Assembly (NCBI RefSeq): GCF_900112305.1 | Contig: NZ_FOKT01000003.1 | Location: 389,593 to 453,592 of the forward strand | Length of the DNA: 64,000 nucleotides | Reading direction: 5' to 3' | Origin: Microbulbifer thermotolerans | Lineage (GTDB): Bacteria > Pseudomonadota > Gammaproteobacteria > Pseudomonadales > Cellvibrionaceae | Part shown: piece by piece, positions 16,859 through 25,440 of the stretch | Layout: the number at the start of each line of letters is the position of its first letter | Position numbering within the stretch: the stretch's first letter is position 1 | The notes under the pieces: generated by a model | Told to the model about the DNA's origin: nothing | The model's database searches: none | Seen by the model: the letters and a program-made list of their open reading frames with translations, nothing else | Program-made: the position numbers and the translations under genes

Positions 16859-18085
16859 ATGTTTTCGAACAATACTGTCCGGCGGGAAATCCGCATCGCC
16901 GGACACCACGCTGGCAAACCCGTCACCATCACCCCGCAAGCCGACCCCATCTACCGAGAACTGGTCAAACTCGCCCGCCGCGGCAATTACTGGGCCGTGC
17001 TGACCGTCAACGGCATCCACCAGCTCGCCGCCGGCCGGTTGCATCAGAACAATATTTTCGTCAAACCGGATGCTGTACACAGAGACGGCACGGAAGAGTT
17101 TGTAGTGATTCTGCCCGGCTGTCGTGTCACTGCGGAAAAACGCCCCGATGGCAGTTACCGCGTTTTGTATATGCAGGCGGATCTGAATTATTCGGAGCTA
17201 ATGGAGAAGGCTGAGAAGCCGGGGCTTTATGAGGTAAGTAAGCTTGATAAGCGTTGGCTCGCAAGGTGGAAGAAAAAAGGCAAAATCAAAGAGAGGGAAG
17301 ATCGGTTGGTGGCGATTAGTGATAGTGGTTATAAAAACCCTGACATAGCAGCAAGCCGATCCGCTTCACGAGTCGCCGAAGCGCCCTTTTCTGGCGGCGG
17401 CTTTAGGGTCGAAAAAAATGGCTTCGATATGCACTATACCCCGGGTAAGAAGCGTATCGGTGGACGGATCAATTATCGTGATGCAGTGCGCCCCTTGGAT
17501 AATGCCACGCTGCATGAGTCCGCGCTACTGTTGGCTAAAACCATGTATGACGCGCGCAAAATAAAAGGTGTGGGCTGGATTGCCGAATTTGGCGGCTCCG
17601 CTGTACTGACCCAGGCGTTAAAAATTCTTGCCGATCGCGGTGTGCGGCTGGAAAACCATACCGCCTTTCTGGTGCGGCCCAGAACCTCTCCAAATGAGGC
17701 TGTTAAGGCCGCCCATGCGGTGGGTCTGAAATTGGACCGCAAATTCTCCAAAACTCATATGCTGGATTATATCGGCAACCGGGACCAGCTAGAGCTGATC
17801 ATCAACCGCTGGAGAAATGAAAATGAAAAAAACTACAAATGGCTTCAGGCTATAACGGACATGGTCGAGCATGGTAAAAGCCTGCAGGGTGCTGGTGCTT
17901 TTATGGGCTCCTTGGCGGCAGTAGCGGGCCTATCCGCCAGTGCTCCGGCGCCAGCGGCGGCAGCGGCTTTTCTTACAGCCTTGGGCGCAGCGGTGGGCGG
18001 TGCCGCGACAATCGGCAAGCTGGGCAAAACCATGACGGAGGCCTGGCTGCCGGATAAATACGACCGGATAAAGAGTAAATTCTAA
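16859..18085 (+). CDS. Unrecognised protein with C-terminal glycine/alanine-rich hydrophobic segment
   Basis: 408 residues; I do not recognise a family. The N-terminal half is basic and soluble, with a stretch around residues 30-115 (ELVKLARRGNYWAVLTVNG, RPDGSYRVLYMQADLNY) that could be a small alpha/beta domain. Residues about 345-390 form a long hydrophobic run rich in Gly and Ala (GAFMGSLAAVAGLSASAP, FLTALGAAVGGAATIGKLG) resembling glycine-zipper membrane segments of pore formers or phage-type holins. No signal peptide. The stop overlaps the next ATG (TAATG), so it is the first gene of a three-gene operon. Toxin-like function is a guess. Confidence 0.75.
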   Translation: MFSNNTVRREIRIAGHHAGKPVTITPQADPIYRELVKLARRGNYWAVLTVNGIHQLAAGRLHQNNIFVKPDAVHRDGTEEFVVILPGCRVTAEKRPDGSYRVLYMQADLNYSELMEKAEKPGLYEVSKLDKRWLARWKKKGKIKEREDRLVAISDSGYKNPDIAASRSASRVAEAPFSGGGFRVEKNGFDMHYTPGKKRIGGRINYRDAVRPLDNATLHESALLLAKTMYDARKIKGVGWIAEFGGSAVLTQALKILADRGVRLENHTAFLVRPRTSPNEAVKAAHAVGLKLDRKFSKTHMLDYIGNRDQLELIINRWRNENEKNYKWLQAITDMVEHGKSLQGAGAFMGSLAAVAGLSASAPAPAAAAAFLTALGAAVGGAATIGKLGKTMTEAWLPDKYDRIKSKF

Positions 18086-18963
18086 TGCGCAACTATATTA
18101 AATACCCGCCATTCGAGTGGCGGGAGCACAAGGGGCTGTGCATCCCCCGGGGGCCCTCTTTTCGTTGGGCAAGGGAAGTGACCATTCGCTTGACGAACTG
18201 TACTCTGGCCCTGCGCCTGCCGCGCCACGCGCCGCCGCCCGGGGCCGACAGCGGCGAGTGGAGGCTCCTGCCGCGGGTCTACGATCTGGAGGGGCGGAAC
18301 CACAATGATAACGTGATGCCCAGTCAAAGCTGGCTCTACGAGGGCATTATTGCGCGCGCCTGGGCTTTCTACGGCCCCTGGTTTACCGGCTGCATGGGCA
18401 ATGTGCATTTCAGTCTGGTTGGACTGCGCCTGTCGCAGCCCAACCCGCAGATCAACTTTCTCCATCCCCGGGCGCTGGAAACTGGCGCCCTAGGCCATGT
18501 CACCGCTGGCTGGGGACACCATACATGTGGAAATAAGCCCTACTACCAGGCGCCGCTTAACTGGACGCCCCTGGAGTATCTGCCCCTGCCAACAGTACGT
18601 TTTGATATGCGGCGCGTGATACAAGCGGGAGAACTTGAACGCTTTGTCTTTTTCCCGGTGGGGCGTGATAAGTTGATCAAGATCAGCTTTGTCTGTAACC
18701 AGTACGCCACCGGCACTCAGGAAGAGATAGATGCCCGTATCAGCCCTGAGCCGATGCTGGAGCTGGTGGAAAATATCCTCGACAGCCTGCAGGTTACCCC
18801 GTCGCCAGAGCTGCAGCGGGAAGTGGATGCGGTGCGGGAGGCTTACCCGGACGCGGCTGTTTCCCCCGACTGCCCGCCGCTGGACTGGCCGGCCCACGTG
18901 GACCGGGACGGGCTGACGATACTGCCCTACGACGAGAAGCTGTACGCGGAGCCGGTGCGCTGA
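18085..18963 (+). CDS. Unrecognised tandem paralogue 1 (292 aa)
   Basis: 292 residues, cytoplasmic (no signal or membrane segment), rich in Trp, Pro and Tyr. It begins MRNYIKYPPFEWREHKG and ends with LPYDEKLYAEPVR. Its start overlaps the stop of the previous gene by one base. The next gene is the same length and nearly identical at both ends, with the middle (about residues 110-200) more diverged. Middle motifs shared by both are SQSWLYEGI, AFYGPWFTGC and FFPVGRDKLIKISF. No family recognised. Duplication of a small soluble gene behind a possibly membrane-active protein is the pattern of immunity genes, but this is only a hypothesis. Confidence 0.8.
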   Translation: MRNYIKYPPFEWREHKGLCIPRGPSFRWAREVTIRLTNCTLALRLPRHAPPPGADSGEWRLLPRVYDLEGRNHNDNVMPSQSWLYEGIIARAWAFYGPWFTGCMGNVHFSLVGLRLSQPNPQINFLHPRALETGALGHVTAGWGHHTCGNKPYYQAPLNWTPLEYLPLPTVRFDMRRVIQAGELERFVFFPVGRDKLIKISFVCNQYATGTQEEIDARISPEPMLELVENILDSLQVTPSPELQREVDAVREAYPDAAVSPDCPPLDWPAHVDRDGLTILPYDEKLYAEPVR

Positions 18964-19008
18964 GGCTGGCAGATTTGGGAGGTTGATGGTGCAGAAGAGC
19001 CGCTACTG

Positions 19009-19887
19009 ATGCGCAACTATATTAAGTATCCGCCATTCGAGTGGCGGGAACACAAGGGGCAGTGCATCCCCCGGGGGCCCTCTTTTCGTTGGGCAAGGGA
19101 AGTGTCCATCCGCCTGATGAACTGCACTCTGGCATTGCGCCTGCCCCGCCATGCTCCGCGCCCAGTATCCGGCAGTAGTGAGTGGCGAATTCTGTCGCAG
19201 GTCTACGAGCTGAAAGGTAGGAATCACAACGATAGACGAATGCCTAGCCAGAGCTGGTTATATGAAGGGATAGTCGCGCGCGAATGGGCTTTCTATGGTC
19301 CCTGGTTTACGGGTTGCAAGGGGAAGGTGCATTTCAGCCTTCTGGGATTGCGGCTTGCGGAGCCCAACCCGCAGATCAATTTCCTGCACCCCAAGGCCCT
19401 GGAGACCGCTGCCCTGAGCTATATCACCGCCAGCTGGGGGCATGAAGTCTACGGAAGCAAGCCCTATTACCAGGCGCCGCTTAACTGGACGCCACTGCAC
19501 GAGCTGCCTGTGCCGGTGCTGTGCTTTGATATGAACTGTATCGTGCAAGCTGGTGAGCGCTTCCGTTTTGTCTTTTTCCCAGTGGGGCGGGACAAGCTGA
19601 TCAAAATCAGTTTTACCTGTCACCAGTACGCCACCGGCACCCAGGAAGAGATAGATGCCCGTATCAGCCCGGAGCCGATGCTGGAGCTGGTGGAAAATAT
19701 TATCGACAGCCTGCGCATCACCCCGTCGCCAGAGCTGCAGCGGGAAGTGGATGCGGTGCGGGAGGCCTACCCGGACGCGGCTGTTTCCCCCGACTGCCCG
19801 CCGCTGGACTGGCCGGCCCATGTGGACCGGGACGGGCTGACGATACTGCCCTACGACGAAAAGCTGTACGCGGAGCCGGTGCGCTGA
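19009..19887 (+). CDS. Unrecognised tandem paralogue 2 (292 aa)
   Basis: Second copy of the preceding gene, also 292 residues, separated by 45 bases. The first 50 and last 95 residues are almost identical to copy 1, including at the DNA level, while the centre carries many substitutions (for example HEVYGSKPYYQ for HHTCGNKPYYQ). This mosaic suggests either recent duplication with selected change in the middle or gene conversion at the ends. Followed by a clear terminator at 20023, so the operon ends here. Confidence 0.8.
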   Translation: MRNYIKYPPFEWREHKGQCIPRGPSFRWAREVSIRLMNCTLALRLPRHAPRPVSGSSEWRILSQVYELKGRNHNDRRMPSQSWLYEGIVAREWAFYGPWFTGCKGKVHFSLLGLRLAEPNPQINFLHPKALETAALSYITASWGHEVYGSKPYYQAPLNWTPLHELPVPVLCFDMNCIVQAGERFRFVFFPVGRDKLIKISFTCHQYATGTQEEIDARISPEPMLELVENIIDSLRITPSPELQREVDAVREAYPDAAVSPDCPPLDWPAHVDRDGLTILPYDEKLYAEPVR

Positions 19888-20022
19888 CCGATTAAGTTAC
19901 CAACGCCGTCAGAAAAAATTCACATTTTTTTACGCAATTCGGGGAACCAGTCCGGCGGTCAGCCCTCTAAACAGGCAAGATCGTTGGAATGCGTCATCAT
20001 CCCCCAAGGAAGTCAGATATTT

Positions 20023-20057
20023 GCCCCGGAATCCCCCAATTCCGGGGCATTTTTTTT
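20023..20057 (+). terminator. Rho-independent terminator
   Basis: GCCCCGGAAT, loop CCCCC, ATTCCGGGGC followed by a run of eight or more T. It ends the 16859-19887 operon. Confidence 0.9.
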
Positions 20058-20071
20058 GGCTGTATGCGGGG

Positions 20072-21091
20072 CTATCGACTGTAGTGTTGCGCCGCGCTCA
20101 GGTAGATCCGTGTCTTGTGTCGCCATTGGCGGGGTTCCGCCACTGTGCTGTCCAGCAGGTGCGCGGCGGCCAGATGGGCCCGCAGCAGGGCGCGCGCGCC
20201 GCGGTAAAAGCGAGACAGGGTTTTGGGGGGCCGGTCGCCGCTTGCCTGGCTATAGTATTCTAGGGCCGCTTCCCCCAGGTCTTTTCTCCCCAGTAATTCG
20301 CATTCGAGTGCCAGATAGCTGAGTTCATCCACCGGGTCCACCCAGCGCAGCGGGCGGTTGAACTCCAGGCAGTCGATTATCTGCGGTGGCTGGGTCAGAA
20401 AGCAGTGTTCCGGGCGCAGGTCTCCATGTCCCTCGACAATCAGACCGTCTTTGGCGCGCCCACCCAGGAGTCCGGCCTCGCGCCGGGTGAAAGCGAGCAG
20501 GGCCTTTGCTGTCGCTTCAATTTCCTCCCCGTCCAGCGACAGTTGCGGTGCCTGCAGCTGATCGCGCCAGTTCTCAATCTGGTGGCGAAGCCCCGCCACA
20601 TACTGTTCCCCGCGTAGGGCGATGACTTTCGCATTGCGGTAGAAGTCGCACAGCCGCTGCAGCAGGGGCGCCAGGGTCTGTGGGGCAGCAGTGGCGATCA
20701 GATGGGGCAGGGCGGTGTCTTCGCGCAGACGGCGCATCTTTACCAGCCATTCCACCACAGTGTCGTTTTGCGCTCCCAGGGACAAGTGGCCATCACTGTC
20801 CATGCGCAGGGCCACGACGTCGAGATAAACACCATCGGTCAGGCGCCGGTTCAGGCGTAGTTCTTCGCGGCAGACGGTGTGGCGCTTGTCCAGGGTGCTG
20901 AAATCCAGGTAGCTGGAGCGCACCGGTTTTTTCATCTTATAGGCGAAATGGTCGGTCAGAAAGACGCGCGCCATATGGGTTTCCACCAGGTGCACATGGC
21001 GGGTGCCCTCGGGATAGCTGGCCGGGGAGAGCAGGAAACGGGTTTTTTCCTCCAAGTCCGGCATTTTGGCGCTGGGATGGGTCATGGGCAT
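20072..21091 (-). CDS. COG2187-type aminoglycoside-phosphotransferase-like kinase
   Basis: 339 residues of the predicted kinase family often annotated as an aminoglycoside phosphotransferase family enzyme. Kinase-type motifs are VEGHGDLRPEHCFL (catalytic loop HGDxxxxH) and QIIDCLEFNRPLRWVDPVDEL (metal-binding Asp; shortened here). In many bacteria this domain is fused to a C-terminal P-loop kinase; that half is absent here. It is divergent from a phosphoribosyltransferase and PRPP synthetase, the usual neighbourhood. Substrate unknown; antibiotic resistance should not be inferred. Confidence 0.82.
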   Translation of the reverse strand: MPMTHPSAKMPDLEEKTRFLLSPASYPEGTRHVHLVETHMARVFLTDHFAYKMKKPVRSSYLDFSTLDKRHTVCREELRLNRRLTDGVYLDVVALRMDSDGHLSLGAQNDTVVEWLVKMRRLREDTALPHLIATAAPQTLAPLLQRLCDFYRNAKVIALRGEQYVAGLRHQIENWRDQLQAPQLSLDGEEIEATAKALLAFTRREAGLLGGRAKDGLIVEGHGDLRPEHCFLTQPPQIIDCLEFNRPLRWVDPVDELSYLALECELLGRKDLGEAALEYYSQASGDRPPKTLSRFYRGARALLRAHLAAAHLLDSTVAEPRQWRHKTRIYLSAAQHYSR

Positions 21092-21154
21092 TTTGTTGGG
21101 GGATCTGTTTGCTAGTCTAGTTTTATTGCCGAAGTCATCGAGGTATAGGCAGTG

Positions 21155-21811
21155 ATGACGCCCTTTGCAGACCGCAACGAGGCGGGGCAGCTTTTGGCGC
21201 AGGCTTTGCGCTCCTACGCGGACCGCGAAGATGTGATCATCCTGGCGCTTCCCCGCGGGGGCGTGCCCCTGGGGTTGGAGCTAGTGCGGGCACTGCGGGC
21301 GCCGCTGGACCTGATGCTGGTGCGCAAACTGGGGGTGCCGGGCCACAAGGAGCTGGCCATGGGCGCCATTACCAGCGATGCGCGTGCGCTGAACGAAGAG
21401 GTAGTGGCGAGCTGCGGCATCAGCGATGCGGAGCTCGATGCAGTGGAGCGTGGGGAGCGAAAGGAACTGGAGCGCCGCGCCCGGCGTTACCGCGGCGATA
21501 AGCCTTGGCCACAACTCAAAGACCGCTGTGTGATTTTGGTGGATGACGGCATCGCCACTGGCGCCACCATGGCGGCGGCGGTGCGCGCGGCACGCGCACA
21601 GAAGCCCGCGGAGCTCGTCTTAGCGGTGCCGGTGGCGCCGCCTTCATCTTTGGCGCGGTTTACTTCTCTGGTTGACCGAATTGAATGTCTGGAAACCCCG
21701 CAATCTTTTTGGTCGATCGGCGCCCATTACCGCGACTTCCCTCAACTTAAAGACGAGCAGGTGATCGCGATGTTGAAAGCGGCGGAAGCTTTGGTGGGAG
21801 ATCACCTGTGA
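21155..21811 (+). CDS. Predicted phosphoribosyltransferase (COG1926)
   Basis: 218 residues. The type I PRTase fold is shown by LALPRGGVPLGLEL near the start and the PRPP-binding loop VILVDDGIATGATMAAAV (about residues 127-144). A GTG at 21152 directly precedes ATG 21155; GAGGTATAGG serves as ribosome-binding site. COG1926 proteins have no firmly assigned base substrate and occur in stress or anaerobic clusters with PRPP synthetase, as here. Followed after 83 bases by the PRPP synthetase gene. Confidence 0.85.
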   Translation: MTPFADRNEAGQLLAQALRSYADREDVIILALPRGGVPLGLELVRALRAPLDLMLVRKLGVPGHKELAMGAITSDARALNEEVVASCGISDAELDAVERGERKELERRARRYRGDKPWPQLKDRCVILVDDGIATGATMAAAVRAARAQKPAELVLAVPVAPPSSLARFTSLVDRIECLETPQSFWSIGAHYRDFPQLKDEQVIAMLKAAEALVGDHL

Positions 21812-21894
21812 TCAGATGGAAAGCTGTGCGGGGACAAGATTTGCCAGGCGCCAGCCGCTTCCGCATGGCCGGTCTCTTGCGGCGGTAGCGTGCA

Positions 21895-22863
21895 ATGAAC
21901 CGCCTGAAGCTGTTCAGCCTCGATGCTGGTGCCGAGTTTGCCGGCCGTGTCGCCGCCGCCCTCGGGGAGCCATTGGCCGCCCACGAGGAGCGGGCGTTTA
22001 TTGATGGAGAGCACAAAATACGTCCACTCGACGATGTCGAGGGCGCCGATACCTACCTGGTGCAATCGCTATACAGCGACGAGCGCAGCAGCGTGAATGA
22101 CAAGCTGATCCGTATACTGTTTTTTATCGGCGCCTTGAAGGATGCCGGCGCGGCCCGTGTGACTGCGGTTATTCCCTACCTGTGCTACGGGCGCAAAGAC
22201 CGCCGTACCAAGCTCCATGACCCCCTTTCTAACCGTTATCTGGCAACCCTGTTCGAGTCTTTGGGTACCGATGGGATAGTGACACTGGATGCCCATAACC
22301 AGGCTGCTTTTGAGAATGCCTTTCGCTGCCGCACTCTGCATCTGCTTGCGCAGCCTTTGTTCGTGGATTTTATCGCCACGGCGCTGAAAGACAGTGCAAA
22401 CCCCCTGGTAGTGGCCTCGCCGGATCTGGGGGGGATAAAGCGCGCTGAGCGATTCCACCGCTCGTTGGCAGAGCGTCTGGCACGCAACATCGGTCGCGCC
22501 TTTGTGGAGAAGTACCGCAGCGCCGACCAGCTCTCAGGTGGAACCCTGGCCGGGGATGTGTGGGGGGCGGATGTGGTGCTTGTCGACGACCTCATCGCAG
22601 GAGGCGGCACCGTCTGCCGCGCGGTGGATGCGGTTCTCGGCGGTGGTGCCGCGCGTATCTGGGTATTGGCCAGTCACGGTCAGTTTTGCGGCGATGCGCT
22701 GAGAAAACTCGCGCAGTTACCACTGGAAGCTGTTGCCGTGACTAACTCTCTGCCGCAGCCCTCGTCGCCCCGGCTGGAGGTCATCGACTGCGCGCGGCTG
22801 CTGGCCGAGGGGATACGCCGCCTGCACGACAGCGGTCCGGCAGCCCAGTTGAGTGTCCCGTAG
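21895..22863 (+). CDS. Ribose-phosphate pyrophosphokinase (PRPP synthetase), divergent paralogue
   Basis: 322 residues. Makes PRPP from ribose 5-phosphate and ATP. Conserved parts are PYLCYGRKDRR, ASPDLGGIKRAERF and the PRPP loop VVLVDDLIAGGGTVCRA. It is more diverged than housekeeping Prs (for example LHDPLSNRYLATLFE), so it is likely a second, specialised copy. Lies between a phosphoribosyltransferase and a ribonucleotide reductase, consistent with a nucleotide-supply module. Confidence 0.9.
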   Translation: MNRLKLFSLDAGAEFAGRVAAALGEPLAAHEERAFIDGEHKIRPLDDVEGADTYLVQSLYSDERSSVNDKLIRILFFIGALKDAGAARVTAVIPYLCYGRKDRRTKLHDPLSNRYLATLFESLGTDGIVTLDAHNQAAFENAFRCRTLHLLAQPLFVDFIATALKDSANPLVVASPDLGGIKRAERFHRSLAERLARNIGRAFVEKYRSADQLSGGTLAGDVWGADVVLVDDLIAGGGTVCRAVDAVLGGGAARIWVLASHGQFCGDALRKLAQLPLEAVAVTNSLPQPSSPRLEVIDCARLLAEGIRRLHDSGPAAQLSVP

Positions 22864-22955
22864 AGAGTGACAAGGCGGGCGTCGGGACTAGGGGATGCGT
22901 GGCGGGAACCCACCTGGGCACGCACCGCTTGTATTTCGCTCGGAGGTTTGTGGAT

Positions 22956-24848
22956 ATGTGTCGCGAAACCAATTCAGAACGGCCCCGGGTGGTTTTTTTC
23001 AGCCATCTACTGGGTGCGGAGGAGAGGGACATGGCCCACTTTGAGGCGGAGATCTCGGAGTTTATCTGGGATACAAAGTACCGCCACAGGGATGGCGATT
23101 TGCTCTATGACGCCTCCATTGAAGACAGTTGGCGCCGCCTCGCCAATGCGCTGGCATCGGTGGAGCCGGCGCAGTCCGAGCTTTGGGCTCAGCGTTTCTA
23201 CCAGAACCTCGCGGATTTTCGCTTTCTGCCGGGTGGGCGCATTTTTGCGGGCGCCGGCACTGCCCATCAGGTGACCCTCTTTAATTGTTTCGTGATGGGT
23301 ATCGTTGAGGATTCGATGGAGGTGATCTTTGAACGCCTGAAGGAAGCGGCGTTGACCATGCAACAGGGCGGCGGTATCGGCGTCGATTTTTCGACGCTGC
23401 GCCCGGCGGGGAGCATCGCGCACCGCACGGGCAACATCGCCTCAGGTCCGGTTTCCTTTATGCGCATCTGGGACGCTATGTGCGCAACGCTGCTGTCCAC
23501 CGGCAGCCGTCGCGGCGCCATGATGGCCACCTTGCGCTGCGACCATCCGGATATAGAGCGCTTTATCGAGGCCAAGCGGGATCCCCGCGAACTGCGCCAT
23601 TTCAACTTGTCGGTTTTGGTCAGCGACGATTTTATGCAGGCGGTGGAGGAAGATGAGGAGTGGCCGCTGGTCTTCCCGGAGCGGCAGTTGGAAGGGCGGG
23701 GCGCGGAGCTGATAGAGCGCCGTTGGAGCGGGGAAGCGGACCCATTGCCCTGCCGGGTACTGAAGCGCGTGCGCGCGCGGGATCTGTGGCGGGATATTAT
23801 GCGTGCCGCTTACGATTGTGCCGAGCCGGGGGTGCTGTTCGTCGATCAGATCAACCGTCACAACAACCTCTATTACCGGGAACAGATCAGTGCCACCAAC
23901 CCCTGTGGCGAAATACCGCTGCCACCCTACGGCGCCTGCAATCTGGGCTCGGTAAATCTGATGCGCTTTGTCCGCGATCCCTTTGGCGAACACGCTCGCC
24001 TGGACTGGGAAGGCATCGCGGAATGCGCGGCCCTGGGGGTGCGCATGCTCGATAATGTAATCGATCTGTCCCGCTATCCGCTGCCGGCTCAGGAAGATCA
24101 GGCTAAGGGTAGTCGTAGAATCGGCATGGGCGTAACCGGGCTCGCGGACGCGCTGATCGCCCTGGGGCTACACTACGACAGCGGCAGCGCGAGGGATCTG
24201 GCCGCGCGCATCCTGCGGACGCTGCGTGACAGCGCCTATAAAACGTCCATTGCCCTGGCGCGGGAGCGGGGCAGCTTTCCTTTCTACGACCGAGAGGCCT
24301 ATCTGAACGCTGCGGACATCCGCGCGCTTCCCGATGCCCTGCGCCGGGAAATAGCGAAGCACGGTATCCGCAACAGCCATCTGATCGCCTTAGCGCCTAC
24401 CGGCACAATCAGTCTGCTGGCTGGAGGTGTCTCCAGCGGAGTGGAGCCGGTGTTTGAGTTTCGCCACCGGCGCCGGGTGCTGACAGCGGACGGTAGGTAT
24501 CGCCACTTCGACATTGTCGACCCGGCCTACCGGCTCTGGTGCGAGCGGGGCGGTGACCCGGATGCGCTGCCGGCGTATTTTGTATCTGCCCGCCAGCTGT
24601 CACCCTGGGCCCACCTCGCTATGGAGGCGGCGCTGCAACCTTATGTGGATAACGCGATTTCGAAAACGGTCAACGTGCCCGTGGGCTGCCCGTTCGAGAA
24701 ATTTGAATCCCTGTACCGCGAGGCGCACGAATTGGGCCTCAAGGGCTGTACCAGCTTCCGCCCCAATCCCATCAGCGGCTCGGTGCTCACCGGACCGGGG
24801 GAGCCGGCACCGAGGCACTGCTGCGACATTGAGCGGGAAGGGGAATAG
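22956..24848 (+). CDS. Adenosylcobalamin-dependent (class II) ribonucleotide reductase
   Basis: 630 residues from ATG 22956, which has GGAGG upstream; the frame continues to a GTG at 22899. RNR active-site features are FNCFVMG (first redox Cys), NPCGEIPLPPYGACNLG (radical Cys and Glu of the finger loop) and the late ALAPTGTISLLAGG loop. A final CC pair lies near the C-terminus. There is no ATP-cone, and no small subunit gene is nearby, which fits the short B12-type class. It reduces ribonucleotides without oxygen-dependent radical generation, so it would need cobalamin. Forms a unit with the preceding PRPP genes. Confidence 0.88.
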   Translation: MCRETNSERPRVVFFSHLLGAEERDMAHFEAEISEFIWDTKYRHRDGDLLYDASIEDSWRRLANALASVEPAQSELWAQRFYQNLADFRFLPGGRIFAGAGTAHQVTLFNCFVMGIVEDSMEVIFERLKEAALTMQQGGGIGVDFSTLRPAGSIAHRTGNIASGPVSFMRIWDAMCATLLSTGSRRGAMMATLRCDHPDIERFIEAKRDPRELRHFNLSVLVSDDFMQAVEEDEEWPLVFPERQLEGRGAELIERRWSGEADPLPCRVLKRVRARDLWRDIMRAAYDCAEPGVLFVDQINRHNNLYYREQISATNPCGEIPLPPYGACNLGSVNLMRFVRDPFGEHARLDWEGIAECAALGVRMLDNVIDLSRYPLPAQEDQAKGSRRIGMGVTGLADALIALGLHYDSGSARDLAARILRTLRDSAYKTSIALARERGSFPFYDREAYLNAADIRALPDALRREIAKHGIRNSHLIALAPTGTISLLAGGVSSGVEPVFEFRHRRRVLTADGRYRHFDIVDPAYRLWCERGGDPDALPAYFVSARQLSPWAHLAMEAALQPYVDNAISKTVNVPVGCPFEKFESLYREAHELGLKGCTSFRPNPISGSVLTGPGEPAPRHCCDIEREGE

Positions 24849-24861
24849 GGCGGTGAATTAG

Positions 24862-24901
24862 GGAACCTCTGCCACCAGGAAATGAATTAATCAGAGGCTC
24901 C
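24862..24901. mobile_element. 40-bp minimal MITE derivative
   Basis: Only the two terminal regions remain: GGAACCTCTG joined to CCACCAGGAAATGAATTAAT and the right repeat. TTAG flanks it on both sides (24858-24861 and 24902-24905), a perfect target duplication. The junction falls in an AACCTCTG sequence that in the 7284 copy occurs both at the left end and again at about 7459, suggesting deletion between short repeats. Confidence 0.8.
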
Positions 24902-25057
24902 TTAGTACGGAAATGCGAGTGTCGTATCTGCTCCAGACGTCCCTTTGCCGGATTAACGAATCTTTACTCAGGGGCGCGGAACCGAGACCGCTGGGCCGGC
25001 TCTAAACAGACAAATCATTGTTGCTCCTTAACCCTTCCCGACAATTCGCTTGACCCC

Positions 25058-25092
25058 ACCCCGATACCTCCCCAAACATCGGGGTTTTTTTT
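25058..25092 (+). terminator. Rho-independent terminator
   Basis: ACCCCGAT (25058-25065) pairs with ATCGGGGT (25078-25085), followed by a T-run. Likely ends the 21155-24848 operon. Confidence 0.85.
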
Positions 25093-25315
25093 GTCCGGCC
25101 GGCATAAATGGAAACCATTTCCGGAAACGCGCCAATTGCTGATTTAGAATCCGCCAAGTGCCGTCACCCCGGCAATGCACAACCTGGGGAAGCAGGCGCT
25201 GCGATCCTATCCTTCAGTATCAGTAGGAATGCTGCTTCTTTTGAGAACCCACAGGCGTGCCCGTCCCCCTGGGTACGTCTGGTTAGGTGCCCATCCCCAA
25301 GGGCACCGACCCCCT

Positions 25316-25346
25316 GGCCGGCAGGCCCCTTCTGCCGGCCTTTTTT
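25316..25346 (+). terminator. Rho-independent terminator without an obvious gene
   Basis: GGCCGGCAG pairs with CTGCCGGCC across a 7-nt loop, followed by six T. No open reading frame ends just before it, so it may close a small RNA or a second read-through transcript. Confidence 0.75.
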
Positions 25347-25384
25347 ATGCTCAGATTTTGGCGGAAAAAACGCTGGCTTTCTTT

Positions 25385-25410
25385 GCAAATGAGAACGATT
25401 CGTATTAGCA
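25385..25410. promoter_or_regulatory. Fur-box-like site
   Basis: The stretch contains AATGAGAACGATTCGTATT, close to the Fur consensus of repeated GATAAT-type hexamers with the usual GCAAATGAGAA context of gammaproteobacterial iron-regulated promoters. It lies about 30 bases before the start of the gene at 25441. Confidence 0.65.
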
Positions 25411-25440
25411 TGATTTGTAGTTCGAATCGAGGAGTTCAGC

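Larger units (their letters stand above)
24902..25383. other. Gene-free stretch with two terminators
   Basis: No convincing gene. It contains a terminator at 25058-25092 for the upstream operon and a second strong one at 25316-25346. An additional GGTGCCC...GGGCACC hairpin lies at about 25287-25308. The strongly paired stretch 25190-25346, ending in a terminator, could be a small RNA, but I cannot match it to a known family. Confidence 0.45.

Noticed and set aside
20072..21091. Aminoglycoside resistance gene
   Set aside because: The similarity is only to the kinase fold; COG2187 members are chromosomal and not resistance enzymes.
25100..25346. Cobalamin riboswitch or 4.5S/6S RNA
   Set aside because: No B12-box or other diagnostic core was found, and the stretch follows rather than precedes the B12-dependent reductase.
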